From contig NZ_SWLZ01000006.1 in the NCBI RefSeq assembly GCF_005502275.1, positions 1 to 64,000 on the forward strand: a stretch of 64,000 nt of DNA, given 5' to 3'. Position 1 is the stretch's first letter. Each line of letters starts with the position of its first letter. The position numbers and the translations under genes are program-made. Under the pieces are notes generated by a model, which did not search any database, was not told the DNA's origin, and saw only the letters and a list, made by a program, of their open reading frames with translations. Source of the stretch: Robertmurraya siralis (GTDB lineage Bacteria > Bacillota > Bacilli > Bacillales > Cytobacillaceae). This document shows positions 1 to 8,302 of this stretch, in pieces.

Positions 1-67
1 ATCCTAGTTTGCCCCTTAGATATTCCATTACAATTTTTAATTTAAATTCTTCACTATACTTCGCCAT
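1..67 (-). CDS. IS3 family transposase OrfA, N-terminal fragment (truncated by window)
   Basis: Only 22 residues are visible, beginning MAKYSEEFKLKIV from the ATG complementary to 65-67. This is the classic start of the helix-turn-helix OrfA protein of IS3/IS150 elements (KYSxEFKLxIVxxYLxGxLG). The frame is open to the window edge. Whether the transposase is intact cannot be judged here. Confidence 0.7.
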   Translation of the reverse strand, partial: MAKYSEEFKLKIVMEYLRGKLG

Positions 68-120
68 ACAAAAACACCCCAGAGGTTAGATTTTTAACTC
101 TAACTTCTGGGGTGCAGTAC
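1..120 (-). mobile_element. End of an IS3/IS150-like insertion sequence, cut by window edge
   Basis: The left window edge holds the first codons of an IS3-type orfA on the minus strand, preceded by a palindrome at 75-120. The palindrome is two facing copies of a terminal-repeat-like sequence, CACCCCAGAgGTTAGA and TCTAACTTCTGGGGTG. Sequences of the type TGTACTGnACCCCAAAAnGTTAGACA are typical ends of IS150-group elements, so the outer end of the element probably lies near position 120. The rest of the element is outside the window. The flank from 121 on resembles one arm of a terminator hairpin of moaA, which suggests that the element sits in the terminator loop. Confidence 0.65.
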
Positions 121-148
121 CTTTACATGACCTTTTGAGCCAGCCTTT

Positions 149-1174
149 TTATCCACCAATATAAGACATTTCTATTTTTTTGCGATTGGCAACTGTTTCC
201 GCCGTTCTTAAATCTGAATAGCGATCATCCCTGCCATTCCAGACCTCACAGATTCGCTCTGCCAGTTGTCTGTCGTTAACACCTGAACGCATAAAATCTC
301 TTAAATCATGACCATTCCCATTAAAGAGGCATGTATAAATTTTGCCATCTGCGGACAATCTTGAGCGTGTGCAACTTGAACAAAAGGATTCTGACACAGA
401 TGTAATGAATCCAACATCAATATCTGTTCCCTGATGGCGATAGCGTTTTGCCACTTCACCATAATAATCTGGATCAACTGGAACTAAGGAGTAGTGTTCC
501 CGCAAAATGTCGTAAATCTCTTTTTTCGTCACAACATCATCCATTTTCCAACCATTGGAACTCCCAACATCCATAAATTCAATATAGCGAAGCTGTAAAT
601 GATTATCTTTGCAATATTGAGCCATCGGAATGATTTCTGAATCATTCAAACCCTTTTTTACAACCATATTAATTTTCACGCCAAGCCCTGCCTCTTGAGC
701 AGCTTTTATCCCCTTAAGGACAGGTCCAACACCCACATTTCGACCATTGATTTGACCAAACAATTCATCTTTTAGACTGTCTAAACTGATGTTAACACGC
801 TTTAATCCAGCCGCCTGCAATTCTTTTGCATACTTAGGCAGGAGAACTCCATTTGTCGTTAAACCGATATCTTTTAAATGCTCAATTCTTGAGAGCAACT
901 TAACTAAGTATGGGAGATCTTTGCGCAGAAGAGGCTCACCGCCAGTCAAGCGAATTTTTTCCACGCCCAATTCAACAAAAATTTGCGCCAATCTTTCAAT
1001 TTCTTCATATGATAATAATTCACTTTTAGGAAGAAATACAAAATCGGGGCCGTAAATTTCAGCCGGCATACAATATTGACAGCGAAAATTGCATCGATCT
1101 ATTACAGAAATTCGCAAATCTCTTAATGGTCTCTTTAGTCTATCCTTCACTTTCGCCAATCCCATCAACTCCAT
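149..1174 (-). CDS. moaA: GTP 3',8-cyclase MoaA (molybdenum cofactor biosynthesis)
   Basis: The 341-residue product is a radical SAM enzyme that turns GTP into 3',8-cyclo-GTP, the first step of molybdopterin synthesis. The SAM cluster motif CNFRCQYC lies near residue 28. The SAM-binding stretch [11 protein letters not shown] follows. A second cluster-binding motif, CSSCTRSR with a later Cys in YTCLFNGNG, lies in the C-terminal quarter. The protein ends in the double glycine (SYIGG) that is required in MoaA. Length is normal. The start is not certain: a second Met lies three codons downstream and neither has a strong ribosome binding site. Its neighbours are an Fnr regulator and a SPASM protein, which fits a role in anaerobic nitrate metabolism. 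Confidence 0.93.
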   Translation of the reverse strand: MELMGLAKVKDRLKRPLRDLRISVIDRCNFRCQYCMPAEIYGPDFVFLPKSELLSYEEIERLAQIFVELGVEKIRLTGGEPLLRKDLPYLVKLLSRIEHLKDIGLTTNGVLLPKYAKELQAAGLKRVNISLDSLKDELFGQINGRNVGVGPVLKGIKAAQEAGLGVKINMVVKKGLNDSEIIPMAQYCKDNHLQLRYIEFMDVGSSNGWKMDDVVTKKEIYDILREHYSLVPVDPDYYGEVAKRYRHQGTDIDVGFITSVSESFCSSCTRSRLSADGKIYTCLFNGNGHDLRDFMRSGVNDRQLAERICEVWNGRDDRYSDLRTAETVANRKKIEMSYIGG

Positions 1175-1632
1175 GCTATAGAGTGGTTTATCTATTATAT
1201 TAACAATTACTTATTTCGATTACTGTTACCTTTCTCACTAAGCAAAGCTTCATAATGTTATTACATCATAAAACCTAAATTTATAGTGCTAAATTGAATT
1301 ATTGTCATAAACTTGTCAACAACTTACCAATTTTTCCTATTTCAACATTTTCTCTATCCGTTCCTTATGTAATGAATACAAAATTTAATTTCTATTGGCA
1401 TATCCGGTAGTTTTTAGCTAATCAAAAGCCCTTACTGCCCCACTGCAATATATTTTGCCAATCCCTTATATTATCAAAATCCCGTAACCATGAAAATAAC
1501 AGATTTATTATTACCATTTAAAACGTGAACATATTGTTAAATATTCGGTGATTCAATTGACACTCCCATTTATATAGGGCATTCTTAGGGAACAAAGATG
1601 TTAACGGATGATGAAACAAAGGGGCGAGTCAA
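1175..1632. other. 458-bp intergenic region between divergent moaA and fnr
   Basis: This AT-rich stretch shows no credible coding sequence. It must contain the promoters of moaA (leftward) and fnr (rightward). A plausible sigma-A site for fnr is TTGACA at 1557-1562 followed after 17 bp by CATTCT. Upstream at about 1524-1552 there are GTGAAC and GGTGATTC half-site-like words around TTGTTAAATATT. They could be part of an Fnr or ResD site, but they do not form a clean TGTGA-N6-TCACA palindrome. Confidence 0.4.
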
Positions 1633-2331
1633 ATGACGTACCAATTAAAAGCCACACAATCAGTGGAAATAAAAGAAATGCTTACATTGACCGACCGACG
1701 CTTTAAAATGGCAAAAGGAACTTTTTTATATCAAGAAGGAATGACTGCAAATGAAGTTTACATCATTCTTTCAGGAAAAATCCAGATCAGCAAAATTTCA
1801 GCAGATGGCAGAGAGCTGTCATTACGGATATGCAGTACGAATGATATTTGTGGGGAACTATCGATTTTTACACATTCCCCCAAATATATGTTAAACGCCC
1901 TTGTTATTGATGACGCGGAAATAGCAGCTGTCAAAAAAGATACTCTTGAAAAGGAAATGCTTAGAAACGGTTCACTTGCTTTTGAATTTATGAAGTGGAT
2001 GAGTGATCACTCTAGGAAAACGCAAACAAAGTTTCGCGACCTCGTTCTCAATGGCAAAAAAGGTGCGCTATACTCCACTCTTATCAGAATGACAAACAGC
2101 TATGGAGTTCATTTATCCGATGGAATTTTAATCGACTTACCTTTAACCAATCAGGAACTTGCCAATTTTTGCGGCACTTCCCGTGAGAGTACGAACCGGA
2201 TATTGAACGAACTAAAAAGGGAGAATATCATTTCCGTTACCAAAGGGAAAATTATCATTCATGATTTACAGTTTTTAAAGGACGAGATTGGCTGTGAAGA
2301 TTGCCCGATCATCTATTGCAACATTGAGTAA
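1633..2331 (+). CDS. fnr: Oxygen-sensing Crp/Fnr-family regulator, Fnr type
   Basis: The product has 232 residues: an N-terminal cyclic-nucleotide-binding-like barrel (about 15-125), a dimerisation helix, and a winged-helix DNA-binding domain with recognition helix GTSRESTNRILNEL (about 178-192). The C-terminus carries three cysteines, C221, C224 and C229, in the spacing C-x2-C-x4-C. This is the arrangement of B. subtilis Fnr, whose [4Fe-4S] cluster is also held by an Asp; D136 in KFRDLVL is the candidate fourth ligand. That architecture differs from E. coli FNR, whose cysteines are N-terminal. Inference: it switches on anaerobic or nitrate genes when the cluster is intact. A ribosome binding site (AAGGGGCGAG) precedes the ATG. 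Confidence 0.88.
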   Translation: MTYQLKATQSVEIKEMLTLTDRRFKMAKGTFLYQEGMTANEVYIILSGKIQISKISADGRELSLRICSTNDICGELSIFTHSPKYMLNALVIDDAEIAAVKKDTLEKEMLRNGSLAFEFMKWMSDHSRKTQTKFRDLVLNGKKGALYSTLIRMTNSYGVHLSDGILIDLPLTNQELANFCGTSRESTNRILNELKRENIISVTKGKIIIHDLQFLKDEIGCEDCPIIYCNIE

Positions 2332-2363
2332 TTCCACTTCTTTGACGCTTTTTATGCAATGAT

Positions 2364-2446
2364 AAAAATAGAGTGAGCCGTGCTGTTCCCCCAAAAGTTA
2401 GTGCAATAATAAACTTCTGGGGACACCACCACGACACTCTATTTTT
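2364..2446. terminator. Bidirectional terminator with a nested IS-end-like hairpin
   Basis: An outer stem pairs AAAAATAGAGTG (2364-2375) with CACTCTATTTTT (2435-2446). Nested within it at 2388-2422 is a second hairpin, CCCCAAAAGTTAG facing AAACTTCTGGGG. It separates the convergent fnr and SPASM genes, and its right arm overlaps the SPASM stop codon. The inner hairpin resembles the IS terminal palindromes at 75-120 and 42299-42351. Confidence 0.7.
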
Positions 2447-3560
2447 GTTTTTGTCTTAACGATTTTGGAATATAGACACAGAATGGCTCACTTTCTAAAT
2501 AATCCCCGGTCATTGCGTAAGCTCGTGAACGGGACCCGCCACAAACGTATCTAAATTCGCAAACGCCACACTTGCCTTTGTATTTATCTGGATTTCGCAA
2601 ATCCTTAAAAATAGGAGATTCACGGTAAATTTCTGCCAGCGGCTGTTCCTTCACATTTCCAGCTTTTATTGGCAGTAAGCCACTAGGGTAAACATCCCCG
2701 ATATGAGAAATGAAAACAAATCCATTTCCGTCATTAACCCCTTTTGGAGCTCTTCCTAAACCATCAATTGAACCTGTTAAGCCTTGTTCAGTTAAAGCAT
2801 CTAAGTAACGGATTTCATCTGCTTGTCCTTTTGCTTCACGCATTTTTTGCTGAATAAATACACGACGATAATGCTGAGCCGCTGTTGTTTTAATATCAAA
2901 CCTAACCCGTTTGCTTAAATCATGAAGCCATATAAATACCTTCTCGTGTTCCACCGGTGATATCATGTCGCTTTCTTGCCCTCTGCCGGTTGGCACCAGA
3001 AAAAAAACACTCCATAACACACAATCCAATTCCTCAATTAATTGTGCCATCTCATTTAAGTATTCAACATTATACCTTGAAATAACTGTATTTATTTGAA
3101 TCGGGATCTCCAGCTCATGCAAATAACGAATTCTCTCCATTGTTAAATCAAAAGAACCTTCAGTACCTCTAAAATGATCGTGTATTTTGGCGTTATGCCC
3201 ATCCAGGCTAAAAGCCCAACGTGAAAGTCCAACTTCTTTTGCTTTCTCAATTGCTTCCTTCGTCACATTTGGAGTCGCACTCGGGGTCATAGAGACCCGC
3301 ACTCCTTTTTTAACAGCATATTCAGCGATGTCAAAAACATCCGGACGCATTAGAGGATCCCCACCTGTAAATACAAGCATTGGATTATTCATTTCATAAA
3401 TTTGTTCAATTAAATCCTTCCCTTGTTCAAATGTAAGTTCTCTCGGATCTCTTTTATATTGGGCTTCTGCCCGACAATGCAGGCACTTCAACTGACAGGC
3501 CCTTGTGAGTTCCCAAATTACGATAAAAGGGTCTTTATGAAAATCTCTCGTAAATATCAT
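2439..3560 (-). CDS. Radical SAM/SPASM domain protein (heme-type maturase family)
   Basis: The 373-residue protein has the radical SAM motif CQLKCLHC at about residues 22-29 and the SAM-contact motif FTGGDPLMRPD. A C-terminal SPASM region follows, with CGVCEFRYVCGG near 335-346 and a final Cys in SEPFC. It resembles the SPASM group that includes AhbD and NirJ, which act on heme side chains, and related peptide maturases. There is no small precursor peptide next to it, so heme or cofactor chemistry is more likely than peptide modification. The true substrate is unknown. The start codon follows a good AAGGGAG site. Confidence 0.8.
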   Translation of the reverse strand: MIFTRDFHKDPFIVIWELTRACQLKCLHCRAEAQYKRDPRELTFEQGKDLIEQIYEMNNPMLVFTGGDPLMRPDVFDIAEYAVKKGVRVSMTPSATPNVTKEAIEKAKEVGLSRWAFSLDGHNAKIHDHFRGTEGSFDLTMERIRYLHELEIPIQINTVISRYNVEYLNEMAQLIEELDCVLWSVFFLVPTGRGQESDMISPVEHEKVFIWLHDLSKRVRFDIKTTAAQHYRRVFIQQKMREAKGQADEIRYLDALTEQGLTGSIDGLGRAPKGVNDGNGFVFISHIGDVYPSGLLPIKAGNVKEQPLAEIYRESPIFKDLRNPDKYKGKCGVCEFRYVCGGSRSRAYAMTGDYLESEPFCVYIPKSLRQKQK

Positions 3561-3694
3561 TTACAAATGACTCCCTTCTTTTCAATGGGCTTATTTCAAT
3601 AAAAACCAAAAAAGCCCCTATAAAAGAAGTATATGCTTTCTCATTTCATAAAAAAGTGAAGGAGATCACAAATATCGGGAACTATTAACGATTT

Positions 3695-3740
3695 TGAGCC
3701 CATTTTGTACAAAACAGCTCTTTCGTACAAAATGGGCTCA
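3695..3740. repeat. Perfect 16-bp inverted repeat
   Basis: TGAGCCCATTTTGTAC at 3695-3710 is repeated exactly in inverse orientation at 3725-3740, with a 14-nt loop. There is no T-run beside it. It lies between yitW and the SPASM gene, both leftward, so it could be a terminator of yitW or an mRNA-stabilising hairpin. Its core word GGCTCATTTTGT-like is shared with other palindromes in the window. Confidence 0.6.
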
Positions 3741-3785
3741 GCTATCTAAAAAACTCTATGCAAATTTCAACGATATAAATTTATA

Positions 3786-4103
3786 TTAGCGAATTCCCAA
3801 TGCAATCTTAGCATATCTAGACATTTTGTCCTTTGTCCAAGGTGGATTCCAAACAATATTCACTTCTGTGTCTTTTACTTCTGGAATTTCTGCAAGGGCT
3901 GCTTTCACTTGATCAACAATCGTTCCTGCTAACGGACACCCCATGGAGGTTAAGGTCATCGTTACAGTTGCCATCCCTTCCTCATTCATTTCTACATCAT
4001 ACACTAAGCCTAAATTTACAACATCTATACCAAGCTCTGGGTCTACAACAAGTTCTAATGCTCCCATAATGCTATCTTTTAATTCTTGTTCCATATCTTT
4101 CAC
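3786..4103 (-). CDS. yitW: Fe-S cluster assembly factor of the MIP18/DUF59 family (YitW)
   Basis: The product has 105 residues and belongs to the PaaD/SufT-like DUF59 family. These proteins help insert or transfer Fe-S clusters. Diagnostic features are VVDPELGIDVVNLGLVYDV near the N-terminus and LTSMGCPLAG, which contains the conserved cysteine. The C-terminal NPPW motif is also typical. The order yitW-yitV-yitU matches B. subtilis. The ribosome binding site GAGTGAAAG lies close to the ATG. Confidence 0.88.
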   Translation of the reverse strand: MKDMEQELKDSIMGALELVVDPELGIDVVNLGLVYDVEMNEEGMATVTMTLTSMGCPLAGTIVDQVKAALAEIPEVKDTEVNIVWNPPWTKDKMSRYAKIALGIR

Positions 4104-4186
4104 TCCTCATTTCGTTATAGCCTTACTTCACTATACCTATCATCTTAGACAAAGAAGCCATCGTTTTCAAACGATAACCTTTTTTT

Positions 4187-4232
4187 GCTTTGTTAGATAT
4201 TGTGTTGATTTTTGGCATTCCGTTTGAAACCA
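4187..4232 (+). repeat. Dispersed palindromic repeat family, copy G (partial)
   Basis: The stretch begins GCTTTGTTAGATATTGTGTT and runs through GATTTTTGGC to CGTTTGAAACC. It matches the left part of the element at 40105-40159 and the reverse complement of 52050-52096. It lies between yitV and yitW. The right arm is not clear, so this copy looks degenerate. Confidence 0.45.
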
Positions 4233-4355
4233 AGGTCTCACCCGTCATTAAGGTCTTCAAATTCCGTGAAACAACGTAAGGAACACAAGTTTTCTCCATC
4301 GCATCATGGAATCAGAGAGAAAAACCAATCATCATTTGACCGAAAACTTTATTTT

Positions 4356-5153
4356 TTACTTAGTCATTTCAAGAATTTCAGCTTCCTTAACATGCTTCTC
4401 AAACCATTCGACAAGCTTAAGAACGCCAACTCGACTTACTTTATGATCAGCCTTTTCATCCGTAATAAACTGAAGATTTTCTGGACTATGCTGATAGAGC
4501 GGTTTAATGCTCTCGTAAAATTGATACGTGTACTTATACGGCACAATCGGATCCTTCATTCCATGCCAAAACAGCAATGGGCGCTCATTTAATTTTTCCG
4601 TCTGCATACTTAAATCATATGTTCTTAAATGCTCCAGAATTGCTTCTTTTTCTTGTTCCGTAAAAGGTAGCTTCACCCCTTTAGCCGCAAATTGTTCAAT
4701 TTGGTATTGTGAGAATTGTTCATAATAAGGCATCCCCATCAAACTGACAGCAGCTTTAATCCACGAATATTGAGTTAAAGCTCCTAAAGTAATCATGCCT
4801 CCCATAGATGTTCCTGCCAACCCAATTTGATTTGGAATAATTTTATTTTCACTTTCATAATAGTCTTTTATTAATTGAAGCTCATCAATCGTTTTTGTGA
4901 CAATTTCCCAGAACTTAATATTCATCTCTAGGGAATTTAATCCTGTCTGTCTCTCTCCATGGTAGATTGCTTCTGGCATCACCACTCTAAATCCCTTGTT
5001 TGCCAGTAAATAAGCATAATGTAAGTTATTTTCCTTGACGCTCTCAAATCCATGGATAAACAGAATAAACGGAAGAGACTTGTCATTGTTTTTCTGCTCT
5101 ACTACATGTAATAATGGAATATCAGCGATTGATTTATTTTCTATAATGATCAA
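4356..5153 (-). CDS. yitV: Alpha/beta hydrolase, esterase YitV family
   Basis: The 265-residue protein is a predicted serine esterase with an alpha/beta-hydrolase fold. The nucleophile elbow is GTSMGGM at about residues 119-125, and the oxyanion region is LFIHGFES near residue 33. The acid and base are probably the Asp in HGMKDPIVP and the His in EKADHKVS near the C-terminus. The natural substrate is unknown. It lies divergent from yitU and upstream of yitW, as in B. subtilis. Confidence 0.85.
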   Translation of the reverse strand: MIIIENKSIADIPLLHVVEQKNNDKSLPFILFIHGFESVKENNLHYAYLLANKGFRVVMPEAIYHGERQTGLNSLEMNIKFWEIVTKTIDELQLIKDYYESENKIIPNQIGLAGTSMGGMITLGALTQYSWIKAAVSLMGMPYYEQFSQYQIEQFAAKGVKLPFTEQEKEAILEHLRTYDLSMQTEKLNERPLLFWHGMKDPIVPYKYTYQFYESIKPLYQHSPENLQFITDEKADHKVSRVGVLKLVEWFEKHVKEAEILEMTK

Positions 5154-5363
5154 CTGCGAGTCCCTCCAAACAAATGATGATAAACAAATTCTTTTACAAA
5201 ACTTTGCGAAAATTGGTAACCTATAAGTAGGAATACATTAACTGCTCAAGTATAGAGCCTATTATGTAAAGTTTTCCTATATTTTTAGTGTAACATGTAG
5301 ACGAATAAATTCCTAAAGCTTTACACTTAGGATAAGACCTTACATTATTCATGGTTAATGATA

Positions 5364-5417
5364 GGCTTTGTTAAACAATGTAACTGATAAAACTCAGCAC
5401 CGACATATAACAAAGCC
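5364..5417 (-). repeat. Dispersed GGCTTTGTTA-bounded palindromic element, copy A (54 bp)
   Basis: The element starts GGCTTTGTTAAACAATG and ends CGACATATAACAAAGCC. Its reverse complement matches the element at 40105-40159 over both ends: GGCTTTGTTATATGTCGGTG on one side and TTGTTTAACAAAGCC on the other, with a diverged centre. It lies in the yitV-yitU divergent promoter region. It contains no gene and looks like a miniature non-autonomous element. Confidence 0.6.
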
Positions 5418-5455
5418 AATGGATAAAATATAACATCATAACGAAGGAGACGTTT

Positions 5456-6274
5456 ATGGCTGAAAAACATTTAATTGCATTAGATTTAGATGGCACTTTA
5501 TTAACAGATGATAAAACGTTGTCAGAAGCAACAAAAAAAGTCATTAAAAAGGCAAAAGAAGATGGACATGTCGTTATGATAGCGACTGGAAGACCTTATC
5601 GTTCCAGTGAACAGTATTATCATGAACTGCATTTAAATACACCGATTGTTAATTTTAATGGAGCATTTGTCCACCATCCACTTGCAAAAAATTGGGGTGC
5701 TTATCACACACCATTAGATATTCAAGTTGCAAAAGAAGTTGTCGATATTTGTTACCACTATCAATTCCACAATATCGTTGCTGAAGTCATTGATGAGGTC
5801 TATTTCCATTATCATGATGAGAAACTTTTGGATGTATTTTCAATGGGAAATCCATCCATTACAACAGGAGATTTACGCGAATTTTTAACCGATTCTCCAA
5901 CGAGTATGCTTATCCATACTGAGGAAGAACATTTAAAAACAATTCGCTCTCACCTTTCCGATATTCATGCTGAATTGATAGACCATCGAAGCTGGGCTGC
6001 TCCATGGCATGTCATCGAAATTGTGAGACATGGTCAAAATAAGGCCGTTGGAATCCAAAAAGTTTCCGACTATATGAATATTCCGAAAGAGCGAATTATT
6101 GCTTTTGGAGATGAGGACAATGATTTAGAGATGATTGAATATGCTGGTCGTGGAATCGCAATGGGCAATGCCATTGACCAATTAAAAAATATTGCTAATG
6201 ATACAATATTAACAAACGAACAAGATGGAGTCGCTGTCTATTTAAATGAACTGCTAAATCTGAAAGCATTATAA
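5456..6274 (+). CDS. yitU: HAD-IIB (Cof-type) phosphatase YitU
   Basis: The 272-residue protein is a Cof-like HAD phosphatase. Motif I is ALDLDGTLL at residues 8-16, motif II is the Thr in MIATGRP, motif III is the Lys in GQNKAVG, and motif IV is GDEDNDLEM. The cap is of the C2B type. In B. subtilis the orthologue dephosphorylates the riboflavin intermediate 5-amino-6-(5-phosphoribitylamino)uracil, although these enzymes are promiscuous. The start follows a good GAAGGAGA site. Confidence 0.88.
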   Translation: MAEKHLIALDLDGTLLTDDKTLSEATKKVIKKAKEDGHVVMIATGRPYRSSEQYYHELHLNTPIVNFNGAFVHHPLAKNWGAYHTPLDIQVAKEVVDICYHYQFHNIVAEVIDEVYFHYHDEKLLDVFSMGNPSITTGDLREFLTDSPTSMLIHTEEEHLKTIRSHLSDIHAELIDHRSWAAPWHVIEIVRHGQNKAVGIQKVSDYMNIPKERIIAFGDEDNDLEMIEYAGRGIAMGNAIDQLKNIANDTILTNEQDGVAVYLNELLNLKAL

Positions 6275-6390
6275 AGCAATCATAGCGATTAACCAGAATG
6301 TTCCCCTTGTATGACTTACAAAGTTGTGAGCATACTAAGACGTGAAACAGCTGCTAGCTGTTTCACAAGCTCAAGGCTGGAGGGATTGCA

Positions 6391-6543
6391 ATGGGTAGAA
6401 GTAGCAAATCTAGACGTTTTGTACAACGCGGGGTTGACGCTGTTTCGAAACATGATGAACGCATTCCTTATCACACCACCTATGCAGAAGCAGAGGCAAA
6501 GAAAATGGCAAATGTGAAAGACTCCTCATTGGGAGGAATTTAA
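6391..6543 (+). CDS. Small conserved-looking basic protein, 50 residues, function unknown
   Basis: The frame from ATG at 6391 reads MGRSSKSRRFVQRGVDAVSK and continues through HDERIPYHTTYAEAEAKKMA to TAA at 6541. A strong GGAGGG site lies 8 bp upstream. The next gene starts 2 bp after its stop and has its own GGGAGG inside this gene's end, so the two are probably cotranscribed and coupled. I do not recognise a named family. The N-terminus is strongly basic and no membrane segment is present. A longer overlapping frame from 6311 has no ribosome binding site and is rejected. Confidence 0.6.
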   Translation: MGRSSKSRRFVQRGVDAVSKHDERIPYHTTYAEAEAKKMANVKDSSLGGI

Positions 6544-6545
6544 CC

Positions 6546-6731
6546 ATGGCCAACCGACTTTTTATCGAAGCAAGAAATGCGGTAGATATGGCTAAAAATG
6601 CGACGGGCAGTGGTCAGCATACTGCTGTCGAACGGGCCAGAAACGCGATTTCTTCGGCATTTGCCAATTCAACTATAGCGGAGCAACGATTATTAACACA
6701 GCTGCAAAATGAGCTTGATCATTTGACTTAA
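6546..6731 (+). CDS. DUF3813-type small helical protein
   Basis: The 61-residue protein begins MANRLFIEARNAVDMAKN and is almost entirely helical, with alternating Ala and charged residues. It looks like the DUF3813 family of Bacillus, which sits beside the yitU gene. Function is unknown. It is followed by a strong terminator at 6735-6761. Confidence 0.7.
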   Translation: MANRLFIEARNAVDMAKNATGSGQHTAVERARNAISSAFANSTIAEQRLLTQLQNELDHLT

Positions 6732-6734
6732 TAT

Positions 6735-6761
6735 AAAAAGCTGGCCTGGGGCCAGCTTTTT
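6735..6761. terminator. Bidirectional intrinsic terminator
   Basis: AAAAAGCTGGC and GCCAGCTTTTT form a near-perfect GC-rich stem with A/T runs on both sides. It serves the rightward small-gene operon and the leftward gene that ends at 6760. Confidence 0.85.
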
Positions 6762-7131
6762 ATATTTGTTCTAACACAACCGGATAGGAATGAATGATCC
6801 TTCCCTGCTTATCCTTTTCGTATAAATGGAGAATTAAAGTTGCATTTTTCGGAAGCTTCTCTTTTGCAATTTTAATCTCCAGTTCGAATAAAGCCATGGC
6901 TGAATTTTTCTCCGCCAATGGCAGCACCTTCTCATTAATATATTGATAATGCCCATCCTCAACAGTGTAAAATAACTTTCCTGCGTCTGCACTTACTTTT
7001 CCTTTAACACGATACTCTCCTAGTTCACCTTCCACCTGAACATTTTGAAAAATTTCTTCTTGCTGCACATCACCAAATGCTAAATTCACGAAAAAGGGAA
7101 TCAGGAATAACAAAGTAAATTGCTTTAACAT
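6760..7131 (-). CDS. Small exported protein, beta-rich, at the ipi position
   Basis: The 123-residue product has a clear signal peptide (MLKQFTLLFLIPFFVNLAFG, cleavage likely after AFG). The remaining domain is beta-rich and ends LHLYEKDKQGRIIHSYPVV, a pattern reminiscent of the immunoglobulin-like Gmad2/BsuPI type folds. In B. subtilis this locus holds ipi, an intracellular proteinase inhibitor. This protein has a signal peptide and no obvious residue match to Ipi, so I do not transfer that function. It lies downstream of yitT in the same direction. Confidence 0.5.
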   Translation of the reverse strand: MLKQFTLLFLIPFFVNLAFGDVQQEEIFQNVQVEGELGEYRVKGKVSADAGKLFYTVEDGHYQYINEKVLPLAEKNSAMALFELEIKIAKEKLPKNATLILHLYEKDKQGRIIHSYPVVLEQI

Positions 7132-7250
7132 TACGTTTCCTCCTGTTCACGTTTGCTTACTTTTTTTGCAATAAAATTGTCGGACAATAAAAAATTAGGC
7201 AAAAGGAGTTCGTACTAAAGTATACATGCAAGTAATTCATTTCATGCCAG

Positions 7251-8084
7251 TTAATCTCTGCGAAAGAAACCAACTATCCCTGTGGTTTGTACAATATTCG
7301 TAAATGCATGGGAATCCACTTCTTTAATGATTTGTTCCAATTCAAATAATTCATATCGTGTGATCACGATAATCAACATATTTTTTGCTTCTTTAGTAAA
7401 TGCTCCTTTTGCAGGAATCATCGTAATGCCTCTTAACATCCTCGAATGAATCGCTTCTGTTAACTCCTCCGCTCTCTTCGTCACAATCATTGCTGTTACT
7501 TTTTCATGCCTTGTATGGATGGCATCAATTACTCTCGTAGACGCATACAGGGTGACAAGTGTATATAATGCTTTTTCCCAACCATATAAGAAGCCGGCAG
7601 TAATAATAATTAACCCATTTAACGTAAAAAAGTAAGTCCCCACCGGACGGTCATTCATCCTTGAAAGCACCATTGCGATAATATCCAATCCTCCAGTAGA
7701 AGCTCCCCATTTTAAGGTAAAGCCAATTCCGACTGCTGAAATCACTCCTCCAAATACGGCATTTAAGAGGATATCAGAAGAAAGCTGGTAGACAGGAATA
7801 ATCTCTAAAAATAACGACATCAAGACGACGCTTATAAAGCTGTATAACGTAAATGATTTCCCTACTTTTAGCCAACCTAAAATCGTCACCGGCACATTCA
7901 AAAGAAACAATAAAATTCCAGTGGAAATACTTCCACCAAAAATGCTCGAAAGCAGCTGTGCCGTCCCTGTAAAACCACTTGCATAAACATTGGCAGGAAT
8001 TAAAAATAGGTTCATCGCAAGCGCATTTAAAAGGGCTCCGATAATGATGACAATCATTTTTTTCGCATGAAGCAGGTTGACCAC
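7251..8084 (-). CDS. yitT: YitT family membrane protein (DUF161 + DUF2179)
   Basis: The 277-residue protein has five or six membrane segments in the first 170 residues (for example LNALAMNLFLIPANVYASGFTG and GVISAVGIGFTLKWGASTGGLDI). A cytosolic DUF2179 domain follows (about 195-275, with RGITMIPAKGAFT and MLIIVITRYE). The glycine-rich STGGLD motif is characteristic of this family. Members are widespread in Bacillus, and their transported substrate is not established. The start ATG follows AAGGAGGTGG. Confidence 0.88.
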   Translation of the reverse strand: MVNLLHAKKMIVIIIGALLNALAMNLFLIPANVYASGFTGTAQLLSSIFGGSISTGILLFLLNVPVTILGWLKVGKSFTLYSFISVVLMSLFLEIIPVYQLSSDILLNAVFGGVISAVGIGFTLKWGASTGGLDIIAMVLSRMNDRPVGTYFFTLNGLIIITAGFLYGWEKALYTLVTLYASTRVIDAIHTRHEKVTAMIVTKRAEELTEAIHSRMLRGITMIPAKGAFTKEAKNMLIIVITRYELFELEQIIKEVDSHAFTNIVQTTGIVGFFRRD

Positions 8085-8302
8085 CTCCTTTTTCTTCCTT
8101 AATCAAGCACATCGATTATATCTTTATTATTTCAATCCCCTACATTCTTTAATCAAAGCAATATGATCTTTAGCGATTCTTGTGCAGCCAAATTGGACAA
8201 AATGTGCTCAGTTTTTTCATCACGCCATTTTACTAGTATTCATTGAGTTTTTCTCATAAATTCTATAAACTAAAAGAAATGATTTGAAAGCAGGTGTAGT
8301 CT

